Shown: piece by piece, positions 1-44,292 of the stretch
Position numbering within the stretch: the stretch's first letter is position 1
How the letters are laid out: each line of letters opens with the position of its first letter
From: Ochotona curzoniae
Taxonomy: Eukaryota; Chordata; Mammalia; Lagomorpha; Ochotonidae
Length of the DNA stretch: 64,000 nucleotides
Direction: 5' to 3'
Assembly: GCF_017591425.1 (NCBI RefSeq)
Contig: NW_024465369.1
Location: 25,171,501-25,235,500, forward strand
The notes under the pieces: model-generated
Told to the model about the DNA's origin: nothing
Seen by the model: the letters and a program-made list of their open reading frames with translations, nothing else
Databases searched by the model: none
Position numbers and translations under genes: made by a program

Positions 1-1821
1 ATGTCCATTAAAAAAGAGAATCCTCAGAAGCCAATACATACATGCTTCAGTTTTTTTTTTTTTTAAAGAATTCTAATACCATGATGTGGATAGTTTAACA
101 GAAACCAACTTTAAAATGACATATTTGATGGAGTATGACTCTCATTTGGGCTTATGTTGGCTTCAGTTTTTTGTTTTTTTGTGTGTGTGAAAAATAAATC
201 TTTCAAAAACAAAGCAAAACAAGAATACCTGAGTGGGAATTCCATTCCAATTTTCAACTTTATGAATGGAATTTCACAAACTCTGGCAAAAGCTCCGCTG
301 TCATTTCAGAATAAAATTTTACCCTCCTAGCTAACTGGTGAATCTTTACTAGTAACTGCTTTATAATGTCTGCATTATCTTATTCATTAATACAGACAGT
401 GGGTCACAGTAATTTGTTTTATTTCACACATGTATTTGCACTTAAGAAAATTTTACAAAGCTTTTGTTCTAATTTAAACTTAAAATTTTAGCGATTACCA
501 AAAATAAAAATGTTAACAGGGCAGAGTGTTAAAAGATATTAGAGTCAGGCAAGCAGGAAGAATATTCCTCTAAGTAAACACTGTTATCTTCTCTTCTTTC
601 CTTGCACACATTGAAGATAGCTGCTTCATAGGAACAGGTAACTTAGATGAAGTAAAGAGAGTGTGAAATATTTCCGCATTCACTTTGCCTGAGCTAGGCC
701 CATAATGCATTCTGAGTTAAGTGCTTCTTCAGCAAATCACACCTGGACCGTAGATAAGCACTCATAGCTAGGTTACCCTCCTTTTTAACAAGTCTCTCAT
801 GCAGGTGTCTTTATCATGCTTAGATTGTCTGATAAATGAGTCATCGCTCAAGTGCAAAGCCATTTAAAATATTCTACTTTGAAGGAAAGATTATTTACCA
901 TGTTGTACCTTTTCATGGTTGTTAAAGTCTAAGGCTGATGCCTAACCTGAGTCCACAGTCAGGTAAAACAAGGACTTTCAGATATCAAATAGAAAATTCA
1001 ATCCAGAAAAAAGCAGATTTTTGCCACCAACCTAAAAAAAGTGTAGTGCATTGCTTAATTATTTTTAAGGATGTATATATAATGTAAAGATGGCTTTGAA
1101 GTCTAAGTATTATTCCTTTAGTATGTGTCCTAATTTAAGGAAGAGCAATAAACATTGTTATTTTTATTATATCTTATTTATTAAATCTGCTGTTTTCATG
1201 ATAAAAGTCAATTTACCTAAAGCAAATTTGTTGATATTTTTCTAATCATTCATGAAATCATTCATTCAATTTGTGTTTGCTTAGAATTTGCAATGCACCT
1301 TAAAAAATTATTGAGATATAACTGACCTCAAGATGCTTATAAATAAATTGTATGTATGTCCAAGATAATTTCTTTGAGAAGGCTGTTCAAGTCATTGATA
1401 ACTTATTTGTAGAACTGTACTATTTATATTTTGTTATTCTCCAGTAAATCTACTTACATTATTTCAAGCAGAGCATGACTAAAGGGAATTCATAAGATTT
1501 CTTCCTTTCCCTTTTTCCTTTCTTTCCTTTCCTTTCTTTGCAATTTTGAGTGAATTACCAGGCTAATATTTCTCTTATATTTTCAGCTACTGATCTGGTA
1601 ATCATGTTTCTGCAAGGTGGGCTTTTAATTAAGAACTTAGAGAAAGCAGAAAACACTTCCAACGCTAATACTGTCAATGTTTCCTGTAATGTTTAGAACA
1701 ATGGCAAAAAAGTGAATACTTTTCCTCAGAAATACACTACTTCATCCATCAGAATATAATTTACATTTTCTGTGTATAACTTATAAAATAATAACCATTT
1801 CCTAATGTTTAAAATTGTGCG
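1..1821. other. FAP intron 12 (left part), no feature seen
   Basis: AT-rich sequence with no exon, recognisable repeat family or structured element, apart from short T and TG runs near 51-64 and 173-189 and a pyrimidine stretch at 1501-1538. The expected FAP exon 13 was looked for and not found. Confidence 0.5.
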
Positions 1822-2146
1822 TTTTTAAAGGATTTATTCATTTTTCACTGGAAATGCAAGTTTTCAGAGAGGAGAGACAGAAAGAAAGATTTTCCATTCA
1901 CTGGTTCACTCTCAAATTGCAGAAACATCTGGCCCTGAGCTAATCCAAAGTCAGTAGCCAGGAGCCTTTTCCAGGTGTAACTACATGGCACAGGGTCCCA
2001 AGGACTTGGTTATCCTCTGCTGTTTTCCTAGGCCATAAGCAGGGAGTTGGATGGGAAGTAGAGCAGTCGGAACACACTGCCTCCCATATGGGATGCTGGC
2101 CTTTGCAGGTAGTGGATTCGTTGATTGAGTCATTGGACTGGCTCCA
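1822..2146 (-). repeat. CSINE (lagomorph tRNA-derived SINE), degraded
   Basis: Shows the SINE in reverse: GGATTTATTCA tail side, GAGAGGAGAGACAGA, CCAGGAGCCTTTTCCAGG, CCATAAGCAGGGAGTTGGATGG and CCCATATGGGATGCTGGC. Well diverged, so an older copy, in FAP intron 12. Confidence 0.85.
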
Positions 2147-2987
2147 AAACTGAAGTATATTTAATTGAAGAATGTGTCTAAATACAGTAACCTATAAGCC
2201 AAGAATCACTGCAGCCAGTGTTTTTCTAAGGTTTATCATCTTAACTTCTGAATTTTTTAATTTCAGAGAAATGCCTCTTCCATCTCCCACCACATACTAG
2301 TTGAATTTTAGCATGTTATTGATATATAGGTGGCAGCATTCAGATAACATTTACTTATTCTCTATCTTGTTTTGTTCTTTATTCATTATATAAGACACAA
2401 CTGATACTCCCCAAAAACATGATTTTTACAATTAAACTCTCAGAAGTCTCTGAATAAAGCTATCAAAATGACCAGATGTAAGTTTCACAAACCATGAGAA
2501 ATCCCATATTTTTCTATTTGCTACTAGATCTTTACTTAAAACTAAAATTAATATATGTGTATGAAATCCAGTTCCTGAAGGGAAGTTATCATTATGTTTT
2601 AGCAATGCCCGAAATGCTTACTTTTCCTAGATCCAAACGGCTAATAATTAAGCAGTTGTAGGAAACCAGCAATTATGCTTCCTTTGAAAGATATTTACTA
2701 TACTAGTCTAAAATGTATTAATATTGCTTATGATGAAATCTGTGACCCAACTGAAAACCTAAGTGGGGTATGAATGTTACAATTTTTCCCCCAAGGAATT
2801 CTAACAGAATTTAAATTAAATTTTCTGGCACAAAAATCATGTAAACGAGCACTACATTAGTTTGCATTACCTTGATATTTCTATGAAAACAAATAGTGCC
2901 AGTTTGAATACATTTCAAATAGTCCTTTGAGAGCTGAGAATCTGTCCAGTTTCATTAGAATATAAGGAAAAGATAACAAAATCATAC

Positions 2988-34817
<31,830 letters not shown>

Positions 34818-34823
<6 letters not shown>

Positions 34824-35046
34824 TTTTCCAGATGTTTTTCAAAGTTAGCTAATTCTGGCTTCAGAGCGTGGGTCACTGGAGCTGTGAAAACCGTGGAAAA
34901 GACGCAAGTCTGATTCGGAGTTGGAAACCGAAGCCAGGATAAGCTTTTTATTTTTTTAATTTTTTTCTTTCCAAGGACTTTTGAATACCGTGCCAAATTT
35001 CAAAAGATTTCTGTAAAATTAGAAACAGATTTTTGGGGGCGTTCTT
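34818..35046 (-). other. FAP: FAP exon 1: 5' UTR plus start codon
   Basis: The minus strand from about 35046 down to 34824 matches the remembered human FAP 5' leader, beginning near AAGAACGCCCCC and ending GGAAAA before the ATG. The start codon is 34821-34823 and the exon contributes only Met-Lys before the donor GTGAGC. The leader is about 223 nt. The exact cap site is not visible in sequence and could be 10 or so bases further upstream. Intron 1 (34483-34817) is only 335 bp. Confidence 0.85.
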
Positions 35047-35081
35047 GGCCTCAGAATGAACTATGAGTGGCTCAAGGGAGG

Positions 35082-35088
35082 TTTTATA
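35082..35088 (-). promoter_or_regulatory. FAP: Candidate TATA box of FAP
   Basis: The minus strand reads TCTATAAAACC here, about 36-42 bp upstream of the inferred start of the FAP leader. That is a little further than the usual 25-31 bp, so either transcription starts nearer 35057 or the element is weak. No CpG island is present. Further upstream lie two long T runs on the plus strand (35145-35166 and 35184-35199). Confidence 0.5.
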
Positions 35089-35144
35089 GACTTCTCATCC
35101 TTGTGATCTCTACACCAACATCTGCCTACGTTGACATACAGAGG

Positions 35145-35175
<31 letters not shown>

Positions 35176-35199
35176 TGTTTTGCTTTTTTTTTTTTTTTT
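35145..35199. repeat. Paired oligo(T) tracts upstream of the FAP promoter
   Basis: Runs of 22 and 16 T lie 17 bp apart on the plus strand, so they are oligo(A) on the FAP sense strand. They could be nucleosome-excluding poly(dA:dT) near the promoter or old retroposon tails. No SINE body is visible next to them. Confidence 0.8.
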
Positions 35200-35880
35200 A
35201 CGAGTTCAAGTCTCATTTTCCTCTGCATTTCTTTTGCCTTCAAATATTCTTGGGTTTTCAACAACCTTTGTAATTGAAACCAAACAGTGACGTTAACAAA
35301 AGAAACTTCCAGGTATGTACCTTATAAATACATTTAATTTTGCCAGAGGAAGAACACTGAAATAGCATAACAGGATGTAAGAAATGCACCCCTGAATTGC
35401 ACTTTTTCCTCCTTTGGGAGATTATAAGGCACTTCAGGCAGAAATGTTTTTCTTCCAGCACAATTTCTTTGTCCATATAGCACCATATGCACTTTCAGTA
35501 AATACAGAAGTTTAAAAATTCAACTGTCTAAACCCACGGCTGCTTTACTTTAAAGAAATAAAATGCCATCTGGTGAAATTTAGTATGGGTTAGGTGTGTA
35601 CGCACAGGCTAGAGAGATGGAAAGATCAGTGAGAATAATTTGCCAGCAGGCCTTTGGAAGAATGGAAACGGCTTTGCAAGAGTGATATTTTTGCTTTCCT
35701 CTCAGAATATCTTCTAAAAGAAGGGAACATTTAGTAATTATAAAGACTTCAAAATAAATTTATAAAAAGCATCTGAAAAGAGAAATAAGTCTCATGTATA
35801 ATCTTATTTTGGCTAGGTCTACAAATTCCTAAGTGATCGATCAACTTGGCATTTGAGTAAACGGTTTGACTGACTTTAAA

Positions 35881-35902
35881 CACACACACACACACACACA
35901 CA
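35881..35902. repeat. (CA)11 microsatellite
   Basis: Perfect CA dinucleotide run about 0.8 kb upstream of the FAP transcription start. Confidence 0.95.
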
Positions 35903-38034
35903 GTTCTTGAAAAATATTCTGGCTGGCTGATAGCATTTCGCTTGCTTGAATTCTATGTTTCTTCATAAATACAATTGCTAAGTTTTAGTTTTTCCCCTGA
36001 TAGTTTTCTTCTTTAGAAGTTTAAAATGTACATAACTTGACTAGAACAAACTTCATGGAGATCTTTCTTGAATTATTCAGGAAAGGGTACAAGCAAATGT
36101 TATAGAAATCCATTGCTGGTAATTTTAGTCAACTGGTCCAGATACCACTGGACACCTTCTTTAGCAAAAAGCAGCATGGTGGTTTGTGAGCTTCCTCTCA
36201 GATGTTCTCCAGACACCCCTTCCTGAAGTCTAGTCTCATGAAAAGTCTGTTGAGGAAAATGAGTCATGCAGCACTTACTGGCAAAGAGATGGAGCCACAG
36301 GCAGCAGCTTCCGGGTGGGATGGCCCTCATTTGCAGATACTGAGGCCACCTCTTTATGAACTGAAGTGACCGAGAGCAAAATCCAAAGCACACTGTGCGC
36401 TTGTAAGTGTCTCCATGAGACTGTAATTTCTCTAAGCCCAAGATAAAATTACCAGCCAGTTCCCAAATGGACGACTCCTCCTTGGGTCTGTTCAGATGGA
36501 TTGCCTTCCTTGGAACATTCACGCAATGTGTTCTCAGAAATTCTGTCCTAGTCTGCCAAAGCCCACAGGTAATTCTTAGTGGCTGATTTTCAAGACTGTG
36601 TTCTGGAAGAAACTCCACATAATAAATGATGAAGGTATAATTAAATGCAGATTATTAGCTTTAGCAATTAAAATTGCACTGACATGTGACTGGCCTGAGT
36701 ACCACTTATGACTCCATAGCTAAGTGTGGGTGTCCCCAAGAGAATCATTTGACAGGCTATATGAAGAAGCTGGGTTAATTTTAGAAGGGTACATTGCAGT
36801 CAAAACTGTAAGCAGGAAAATTATGAGAGTGAAAATGTTTGTTTAAGCTTATTTTTTTCCTTGGAAAGTTGGGTGATTGAAACTGTTGCTTCTGGAAAAT
36901 TCTTACAGGTTTGAGCAGTATTGGGGAAAATGAAACTGACTGCAGACATGAAGATGTTGGGAGATTTTCCATCTGACTTGCTCTGTTAGAAATGTTGTTT
37001 ATAACATTCAAATAAAATGTATGTGTTCGCATTTTCACCCAAACAAGTATTTCCACAAACATTTGAGTTAAAAAACAATATAACATGTTGACTTTTTCTC
37101 CTTTTGGAGTCAGAAGGAAAATGCTTTTGCTAACTCCTATTTAGGTCTTGAGGAAATGGACTCCGGTTCTTATACAGTTTGTAAAATCTTTGTCTACATT
37201 TTTGCTCAGAAAACAAAGGTATATTAGACCATCCATGTCCTCCGGAGCTTGCACGTAGTGTCAATGTGGCAGATTTGTTTGTATGTCTTTGCTTCTTTTT
37301 CTTTTCTTTCTGGAGTTGTTGCTGAAAATGAGCCTGAAGTGGAGTTTGTGCTTAGCAGCAAAAATGTCCTGATTATTTGGTAATTACTGCACAGCCCTGC
37401 AAAGACATATGTGTTGAATGTGGGTAATTCTTCATTCAACTCCACCTACAATCAGAACTGGGATTTTTCTCAGAAAGCATATCTGGGCTTATTGAAATGC
37501 TACAGAAATGGAAATAACGACTCTGGTCAACAAAATTTTAAGAGAAAATTCAGAACAGTGAAGGTCAATCAATGGAGTTCTTTCCAGAGAGCTAGAACTC
37601 ATAAGGTTTAATTTTAGATATAAATATGTTCTGAAAAGCCTACTGGGTAAAGAGAACTTTTCCATAAACCTTTAGGTTACAAGGATAGCCATTACATCAG
37701 CAAAATGGTTTGATTTGTATTTTCTCAGAAAACATGTATTCCCAGCTATGTATTCCCAGAGTGCAAAACGACGACCACAAGGAGGACATGAATAAGGTCA
37801 TTATCTTCATTTTGCAGCAAGGAAATAATGAGGTGCATTTATTAATAAAAAGATATGAGAAAATATTTAAAGATAAACTATAAGAAAGATAATGAACGTA
37901 TAAGTAGGATCAACAAAGCCCACAGTTTTGCACTGCTTAAAAAAAATTTCACTCCAAAAAAACCTAAAATGTGATACATTTTGCTTCTTCCAATTCGATA
38001 ACATTTCTTGTTTGCTGTTATATGCGAATTTTTG

Positions 38035-38140
38035 TAGATTATTTCATTTAATTCATCTCAAAGCTTATTTAATTGCTTAGGAAATAGAGCCCTGAGTAAT
38101 TGGTAACTTGTCTGAGATTGCAACAGGACCTAGTGCTACA
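38035..38140 (-). repeat. MIR fragment, reversed
   Basis: ATTTCATTTAATTCATCTCAAAG and GGTAACTTGTCTGAGATTGCA fit reversed MIR (TTTAATCCTCACAA and AACTTGCCCAAGGTCACA). Weak. Confidence 0.4.
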
Positions 38141-38904
38141 GAAGGACATTACTTTGTGATTATTTCTGAAAATTTTTGATTGATACATTGCAGATTTTCT
38201 ATTGAGAGACATCTAAAGTGTATAATAATAAAATCATTAAAGCCAACATGTGCAGTATCCTTCCATGCTCAGAGCACATGATACATGTATGATAAAAAAG
38301 CACAACTCTGTAAGAACTATGTGCAAAATTCCAATTTGCTAGGAGTTTTGTTGGAATCAGGGCCCAGTAATTACAGAAATATTTTATATAGTGCCTGGAG
38401 CTGAGACCACCTAGTAGTTGTAGACACAGAGAAAGTGTCATAGTATAGCATCAGGGAGAAATAATACAGTGTGAACTAACTTTTGAATTCGATATAATTT
38501 CTAAAACCACATTGGTTACATAAATAAGAATACGAATTAACATGCTTTCCAGTTTGCAATTGGTACCTACTACCTTCATAAATGTCATAATTAGATGTCA
38601 TTACTTCATCACTCAATAGCAATAATTAAGGCAGACCCTCCTGGGAGGACCAGAGATGTGACTGTGAAAGCTATATTAGAAGAAAACAAAAATAACTCAC
38701 TACTGTTAGCATTTAGGATTCAGAATACAAATCAATGATATTCTGTAGTTTCAAAATATGACTAATACATTTTCTTAGTAGTGTGCACTCAATAGAAAGA
38801 GAATTAAAATTGGAAATAGAAAGTATAAGCATCTTATATCCATTAATGTAACTTGCAATAGCATACTGCTATTTCTATACCATTTTTGGATTAGAGAATA
38901 TTGC

Positions 38905-39110
38905 AACTTCTGATGAATATTTATTGAACACTCCTATGGTGCCTATATTTTTCCTTGACTGTATTATACTTTACCTGAATCATCTCACTATATCCTGTTA
39001 ATATCTATTCTCTGATTGTCCTTATTTTACAGATATAGAGTAGATGGAGTACAGAAAAATACAAGTTAGTTTCTAAAGTCATATAGTATCTATGTGATAG
39101 ACATAAGACA
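38905..39110 (-). repeat. MIR element, reversed
   Basis: AATATTTATTGAACACTCCTATGG, CTTATTTTACAGATATAGAG and CTAAAGTCATATAG follow the reversed MIR consensus. Confidence 0.6.
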
Positions 39111-40267
39111 CAAACATAACTAGTCTTATTTTTACATGACTTGATTCATATTTAGAATTCTGAAAAGGTGGTGTTTGTGGATACAAGGATTGGAATTTGT
39201 ACTCCAGGGTGGCACCAGAAGGAGGTGAAACAAAAGGAAAACAAGTAGATGAGTTTAAACCTGGACATCTTAATGAGTCTGAAAGTATGTGTCATAGTTG
39301 TAACTGAGTAATAAAGAAGTATATGAAGTTCGTTTCATTTTGTTTTGACCAGGTTACAGCAGGTTTAACTTTAAGGTTTCAGCTCTGGGCTCTGACAAGG
39401 CCTATGGCATGGTACAGAAGTGGGTAGCTGAGATGGAGGAGTCTGAGCTCCTCAGAGGAAGAGTTGGAAATACAGCAAGAATCTAAGCTGCCACTGGAGA
39501 TGTTTGCATGGAAAGTTAAATCAGCCTAAATGATGACAATATAAGGATGCACAGAAGGCTTATCCTGAATCATACTCTAAATTCTTTCTAAAGGAGTTGG
39601 AGAAAGTTTCAGTTCATGATGCAAACTGAACATGTATGCTCATCTGTTTGCCTTTGGGAACTCCATTAAACTGATTCTAAAGGAAGAAAAGATACAGACG
39701 TAGAACATCGAAGGGACCAGGTAAGATATCACCTATGGTTCAAGTAGAATAGAAATAACAGCTTTCTGGGCCTTCCCTAGAAACAAATCCATTTTCCTGG
39801 CAGAAATACAGGGCAGTTACATTATTGAGTTAGCATTTACCACTCAAAAGACAAGGCTGAAGACCAGGGCCATGTTGGTCACCCAGATTCTGGGTACAAA
39901 CCAATTTGCAGCTGGGCAATCATTCCAGCCTCTGATATTCCAATAAGGGGTTTAATTTCAAGAGCTATTTAGCTGTTGCTGAACAGAATTACAGGAACAA
40001 GTATGAGGCTAGTATACCATAGCCAAATTTAAGTCTGCAGCTTAAAGATCTCTTCTTCTTTTATGCTAAAACTCACCAGATTTAATCCTAGTTTTCTCCA
40101 TTTTTGCCTCAGTTCTATATCTGTTACTAATAGTAGGCAAGAGTATTTTCTGAAAGAAAGTAGCAAAATGTAAAACGAGAAAGAAAAAATTAAACTAATA
40201 TGAATAACTAGGAAAAAAGCATTTAATGAAAAGAGACAAAAAATTACTCTAGAAACATTTTTGGGAA

Positions 40268-40364
40268 TAATATATATATGATAATATATATAAAATAATA
40301 TATATTTAAATATAATAAATATAATAAATATATATAATAAAAAATTATATATATATATATTTTT
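40268..40364. repeat. AT-rich microsatellite
   Basis: Interrupted TA, TAAA and TATT repeats with almost no G or C for about 95 bp. They account for the low-complexity open frames on the minus strand here. Confidence 0.9.
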
Positions 40365-40475
40365 AAAGCCTTCAGTTTTCCAAAACACCATTGAATATCT
40401 TTAAGGAGATTTGAAGGGACATTAACACAATTTAGACACACGGCTATAAAAAAGTGCTTTTAAAATATCTGTGAT

Positions 40476-40730
40476 GGGGCCCGGCGCGGTGGCGCAAGTG
40501 GTTAAAGGTCCTCGCCTAGCACGCCCGGGATCCCAGATCACCAGAGCTTTGGGAGCCTGCACCCTGTGGGGGACCCGGAGGAGGCTCCTGGCTTCGGATC
40601 GGCATAGTATCGGCCCGTTGTGCTCACTTGGGGAGTGAATCATCGGACGGAAGATCTTCCTCTCTGTCTCTCCTCTCTGTATATCCGCCTTTCCAATGAA
40701 AAAATAATAAAAAAAAAATCTTTAAAAAAA
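40476..40730 (+). repeat. Young CSINE with internal deletion, left member of a tandem pair
   Basis: The head GGGCCCGGCGCGGTGGCGC is nearly identical to the head at 51196. The copy jumps from GGGATCCCA to GATCACCAGAGCTTTGGG, losing about 110 bp, and ends in AATAATAAAAAAAAAATC plus an A tail. It is flanked by AAATATCTGTGATGGGG at 40463-40479 and 40731-40747. Confidence 0.92.
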
Positions 40731-40743
40731 AAATATCTGTGAT

Positions 40744-41076
40744 GGGGTCCAGCATGATAGTGTAGTGGTTAAAATCCTCCCCTTGCATGGGCCGGGATCC
40801 CATATGGGTGCAGGTTCTAATCCCGGCAGCCTTGCTTCCCATCCAGCTCCCTGCTTGTGGCCTGGGAAAGCAGTCGAGGATGGCCCAAACCTTGGGACCC
40901 TGCACCCACATGAGAGACCCAGAAGAGCTCCTGGCTTCTGGCTTCAGACTGGCTTAAGTCCAGCCGTTGTGGTCACTTGGGGAGTGAACCATCGGATGGA
41001 AGATCTTCCTCTCTGTCTCTCCTCCTCTCTGTATATCTTCCTTTCCAATAAAAGTAAATGAATCTTAAAAAAAAAA
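40744..41076 (+). repeat. Older CSINE, right member of a tandem pair
   Basis: Full-length but diverged, starting GGGGTCCAGCATGATAGTG and ending AATGAATCTTAAAAAAAA. Its flanks carry ATCTGTGATGGG on both sides (within 40731-40747 and at 41078-41089), the same target sequence used by its left neighbour. Confidence 0.92.
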
Positions 41077-41109
41077 AATCTGTGATGGGTAATTATTTGT
41101 TACAACTTG

Positions 41110-41430
41110 ATTGGATTAAGAGTGCCCAGAGAGTCAGGAAAACATTATTTCTAGTTCTGCAAGAGACTAGTCCTTGAACCATTAGATTGAGCAAAGGAAA
41201 CCAGTCCTTACCAGTGCAGGCGGGTATTACACAATCTTTTATAGACTGAATAAAATAAACAGCTGAAGAAGGCTGAGCTGTTTCCCCCTTCTTGAGCTAT
41301 GGCAGCTCTCTTCTGCCTTAGATCCTGGTTTTCAGACCTTCAAACTTCTGGATATATAGAAATTGTTCTTGCCCTACTCTCAAATTCCCTAATTACTATT
41401 TCCATAATAAATCTCTTTTCTGTTGATACA
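41110..41430. repeat. Unclassified old interspersed repeat
   Basis: GATTGGATTAAGAGTGCCC, AGGCGGGTATTACACAATC, CTGAGCTGTTTCCCCC, GATCCTGGTTTTCAGACCTTC and CCATAATAAATCTCTTT resemble a well-known ancient mammalian repeat ending in CCATAATAAATCTCTTT. I cannot name the family with confidence. Confidence 0.45.
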
Positions 41431-41585
41431 TCTATTGTCCATTATTCAACCTGTTGCTTCTAGTTCTCTGGGTAACCACCAAAGATATATTTTAAAATGT
41501 TGAAAATATGAATCGCAAAAATTTTGAAAAGCAATATTGCTTTTGGAAACACGTTTCAGGAACTGTCTCAGTAAAGAGGAACAGA

Positions 41586-41899
41586 GGGCCTGGCATGATA
41601 GCTTAGTTGCCAAGATCCTCGCCTGGAATGTGCCAGGATCCCATATGGGTCCAGTTCGTATCTTGGATGGTCACTTCCCTTCCAACTCCCTGCTTGTGGC
41701 CTGGGAATGCAGTAGAGGACAGCCCAAAGCCTTGAGACACTGTACCCACGTGGAACACCAGAAAGAAGCTCCTGGCTTCAGAATAGTTCATCTCTAGCTG
41801 TTGTGGCCACTTGGGGAGTGCACCAATGAATGGAAATCTTTCTCTCTGTTTCTCCTTCTCTCTATAAATCTGAATTTCCAACAAAAATGTTTTTTTTTA
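41586..41899 (+). repeat. CSINE, full length
   Basis: GGGCCTGGCATGATAGC, GATCCCATATGGGTCCAG, GCCTGGGAATGCAGTAGAGG, CACTTGGGGAGTGCACC and a CTCTCTCTATAAATC tail with T/A-rich end. Confidence 0.9.
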
Positions 41900-41943
41900 A
41901 AATACACTATAAATTCAAGAAGTTCAAAGAATGAAAGTTCTAC

Positions 41944-42232
41944 AAAGGATTGGTGTTGTAGTATAGTAAGCTTCTATGTGCACCAACATTCCACAGAGTT
42001 GCTATTTTTTTCCTGGATGCTCCACTTCTGGTTGAGGTCCTGGTTGCTAGCCTTTGAAAGCAACTACAGATTAGACAATTCCTTGGACCCCTGAACTTAC
42101 ATGGGAGACACAGAAGGCTCTGTCTTCAGTTCCCATCTTGATGTAGTCATTTGGAGAGTGAACCAGCAGATTGAGGATATCTTACTCTCCATTTTTCTGT
42201 AACTTTTCCATTTAAATAAAAATAAAATAAAA
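41944..42232 (+). repeat. CSINE, old copy
   Basis: GGATTGGTGTTGTAGTATAG head, GCTCCACTTCTGGTTGAGG, ACATGGGAGACACAGAAGG, TTTGGAGAGTGAACCAGCAG and an AAATAAAAATAAAATAAAA tail. Lies 45 bp after the previous copy. Confidence 0.82.
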
Positions 42233-44035
42233 GTCACACAAGCAGGAAAAAGAAGTTTGTTACAGAACGAACACAAGAGAATATCCCAAAATTGGAAAAG
42301 AAAGCATATCTCCAGGGCTCATGCAATACCTAGCACAAAATATGAGAAAAGATTCATGTCTAGACACATAATCATGAAATATTATGTTGTTTGTTATAAA
42401 GACAATTCTATATTTTTGAAAAATGAATCCACCACAGAGGAATCAAGAATCGGGATGATACTAAACTTGCAAATTCTGCAAAATGATGAAAATATGCTTG
42501 CACTGTTCTGAAAGAAAAGGCTTATCAAACTAGAAACTGCTTAGCCAAGACACTGTCAAACATTAAGACAGAATTAATGTATTTTTAGATTTGTGATAAC
42601 TCAGAAAGTATGTATGTTAAACATTCTTCCCTAGGAATAAATCAAATGTTTATTTTAGAAAAACGAGAGATTAACATACTGGGGTGTCACTCAGAGGAGA
42701 GTAAATTAAGAACCCAGGTGCAGACTATATTGTACAAACTCTTATCTCCGGCTACTCCTGACGAAGGTCATTTTAGAAGCATATGGTTTACATAATATTT
42801 GTAGCCAAAATAATCCTATTTATCACAGCACTTTTAGAAGGATTTCATGGTGTGTTAGAGGAGCATCTTAATGTCTTTCATTGAGCATCTTGAGAATTAG
42901 AATCACAGAAAAAGAGGTGTAACCTACCAAGCAATTAAGTTTGAAATGTTTAAAGAAGCAAAATAAGTTAAAGTGCTTCATGTAAATCTTTAGAATTCTG
43001 TAAAGACAAACTAAAAGAAATTATTGATCTTTGACAAGCTTAAACACAAATGCATATCTAACAGAAGTTAGAAACATAAATAAAGAAAGGTAGACAAATG
43101 ATAAGAAAGCTCATGTTCTCATCTCCCAAAGGCAGGTAGAAAGTAGACTTCATCGGTGTGCCCACTAAGGCTGAAGGTGCAGATAGCAGTTCTTGTGTTG
43201 TCACCTGAGATAGTACTAGAAATACGTCCAGCAAGGGAAATATCTCTGTTAGTAGAAGAACAAAAACATACGATCTCTCATGTAACTTCAATGGTTCAAA
43301 TAAACAGTTTGCAGATTGATGTGACAGATAAAAGGTCTACCCCTAAGTAGGATCTTACTGCATATGACACGTAGTTTGGCCACTTTAAGACTTCCTATTT
43401 TGGAAAATCTGCTCCAGAGGTCATTTTTTTTTTTTTAAGTAGGAAAAGGACAAAGGCAAGCAGTTCATACAGGCAAATCCACACATTCAAAAGGTGAAAA
43501 TATCATAAAATAGAGACACCATTGTTTACAGCAATGTAAAAACCATAAGAAATCCCATTACAAATTGTTCTGATTTTAATAACTTTGGAGATAAAGTTCT
43601 CCTTTGTGCTGAAGTAGAGCAATACATCCTCACCTTAGCTTAGTTATTTCACCAGTTGAAATATGTATGACAACATATTTCTTTGTAAGTAAATAGTCTG
43701 TGAGTTTGTTGTGTACAGAAGTCCAGAGACCTCTAATCTCTCTCTTTTTCTGTGCTCCCTTGTTGTCCCCCAATTTTGCTCTTGGTCCACCAACATAAGA
43801 CTGGGATGTTCTATGTGCAAATCTTCCAGCCCATTCCCAAAGATGCAGATTTTTCCTTCATGTACTTGTGTATTTGTGTCTTGACACTTATTCCCACAAC
43901 AAGCTTGAATTTCAAAAGAGAATTGTTAAAATACCTCTAAAATAACGAGAGTCTTAATAGTGATGAGTTCAACAGTGTGAATAGTTGATAGAATGATTGT
44001 ATAACTTTTTTGGACATAGTGATTCAGTGAAGTCA
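42233..44035. other. Intergenic, no feature seen
   Basis: AT-rich sequence without a recognisable gene or named repeat. A T10 run lies near 43426. Short open frames here lack any protein signature. Confidence 0.4.
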
Positions 44036-44039
44036 GTGG

Positions 44040-44292
44040 TCACCTAGTTGCTTCTACCTGATCCACCTCTTTTCTAACATGCCTGAGAAGGCAGCAGAAG
44101 GTGGCCTACGTGCTGGGGTTCCTACTGTTACATGAGAGCTCCAGGCTCCTGGCTTTGGCCTGGGCTAGCCCTAGCCTCCTATAGCCTTTTGGAAAATGAA
44201 TCAGTAGATGGAAGATATCTCTCTCACTCAGTATCTCTCTCTCTCTCTCTCTGTATTTCTGCCAAACTGCCTTTAAAATCAATAAACAATAT
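44040..44292 (+). repeat. CSINE, old copy with (CT) tract
   Basis: GCCTGAGAAGGCAGCAGAAG, ACATGAGAGCTCCAGGCTCC, TTTTGGAAAATGAATCAGTAG and a CTCTCT tract to TGCCTTTAAAATCAATAAA. The head is lost. Confidence 0.8.

Larger units (their letters stand above)
35200..40462. other. Intergenic region upstream of FAP
   Basis: No gene recognised. Contains a (CA)11 run at 35881-35902 and reversed MIR relics. A 172-codon minus-strand open frame at 36100-36618 has no recognisable domain. The first few kilobases could hold FAP regulatory sequence, but none can be named from sequence alone. Confidence 0.4.

Noticed and set aside
1..2987. FAP exon 13
   Set aside because: The expected reverse-strand FFVSTPVFSYD exon was searched for by eye and not found, so it should lie left of the window.
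36100..36618. 172-codon minus-strand frame about 1 kb upstream of FAP
   Set aside because: No recognisable protein family. The composition is not clearly coding and no splice or polyadenylation context is evident. Kept only as a background open frame.
40029..40441. Isoleucine- and tyrosine-rich hydrophobic open frames
   Set aside because: Translation of an AT-rich microsatellite; not membrane proteins.
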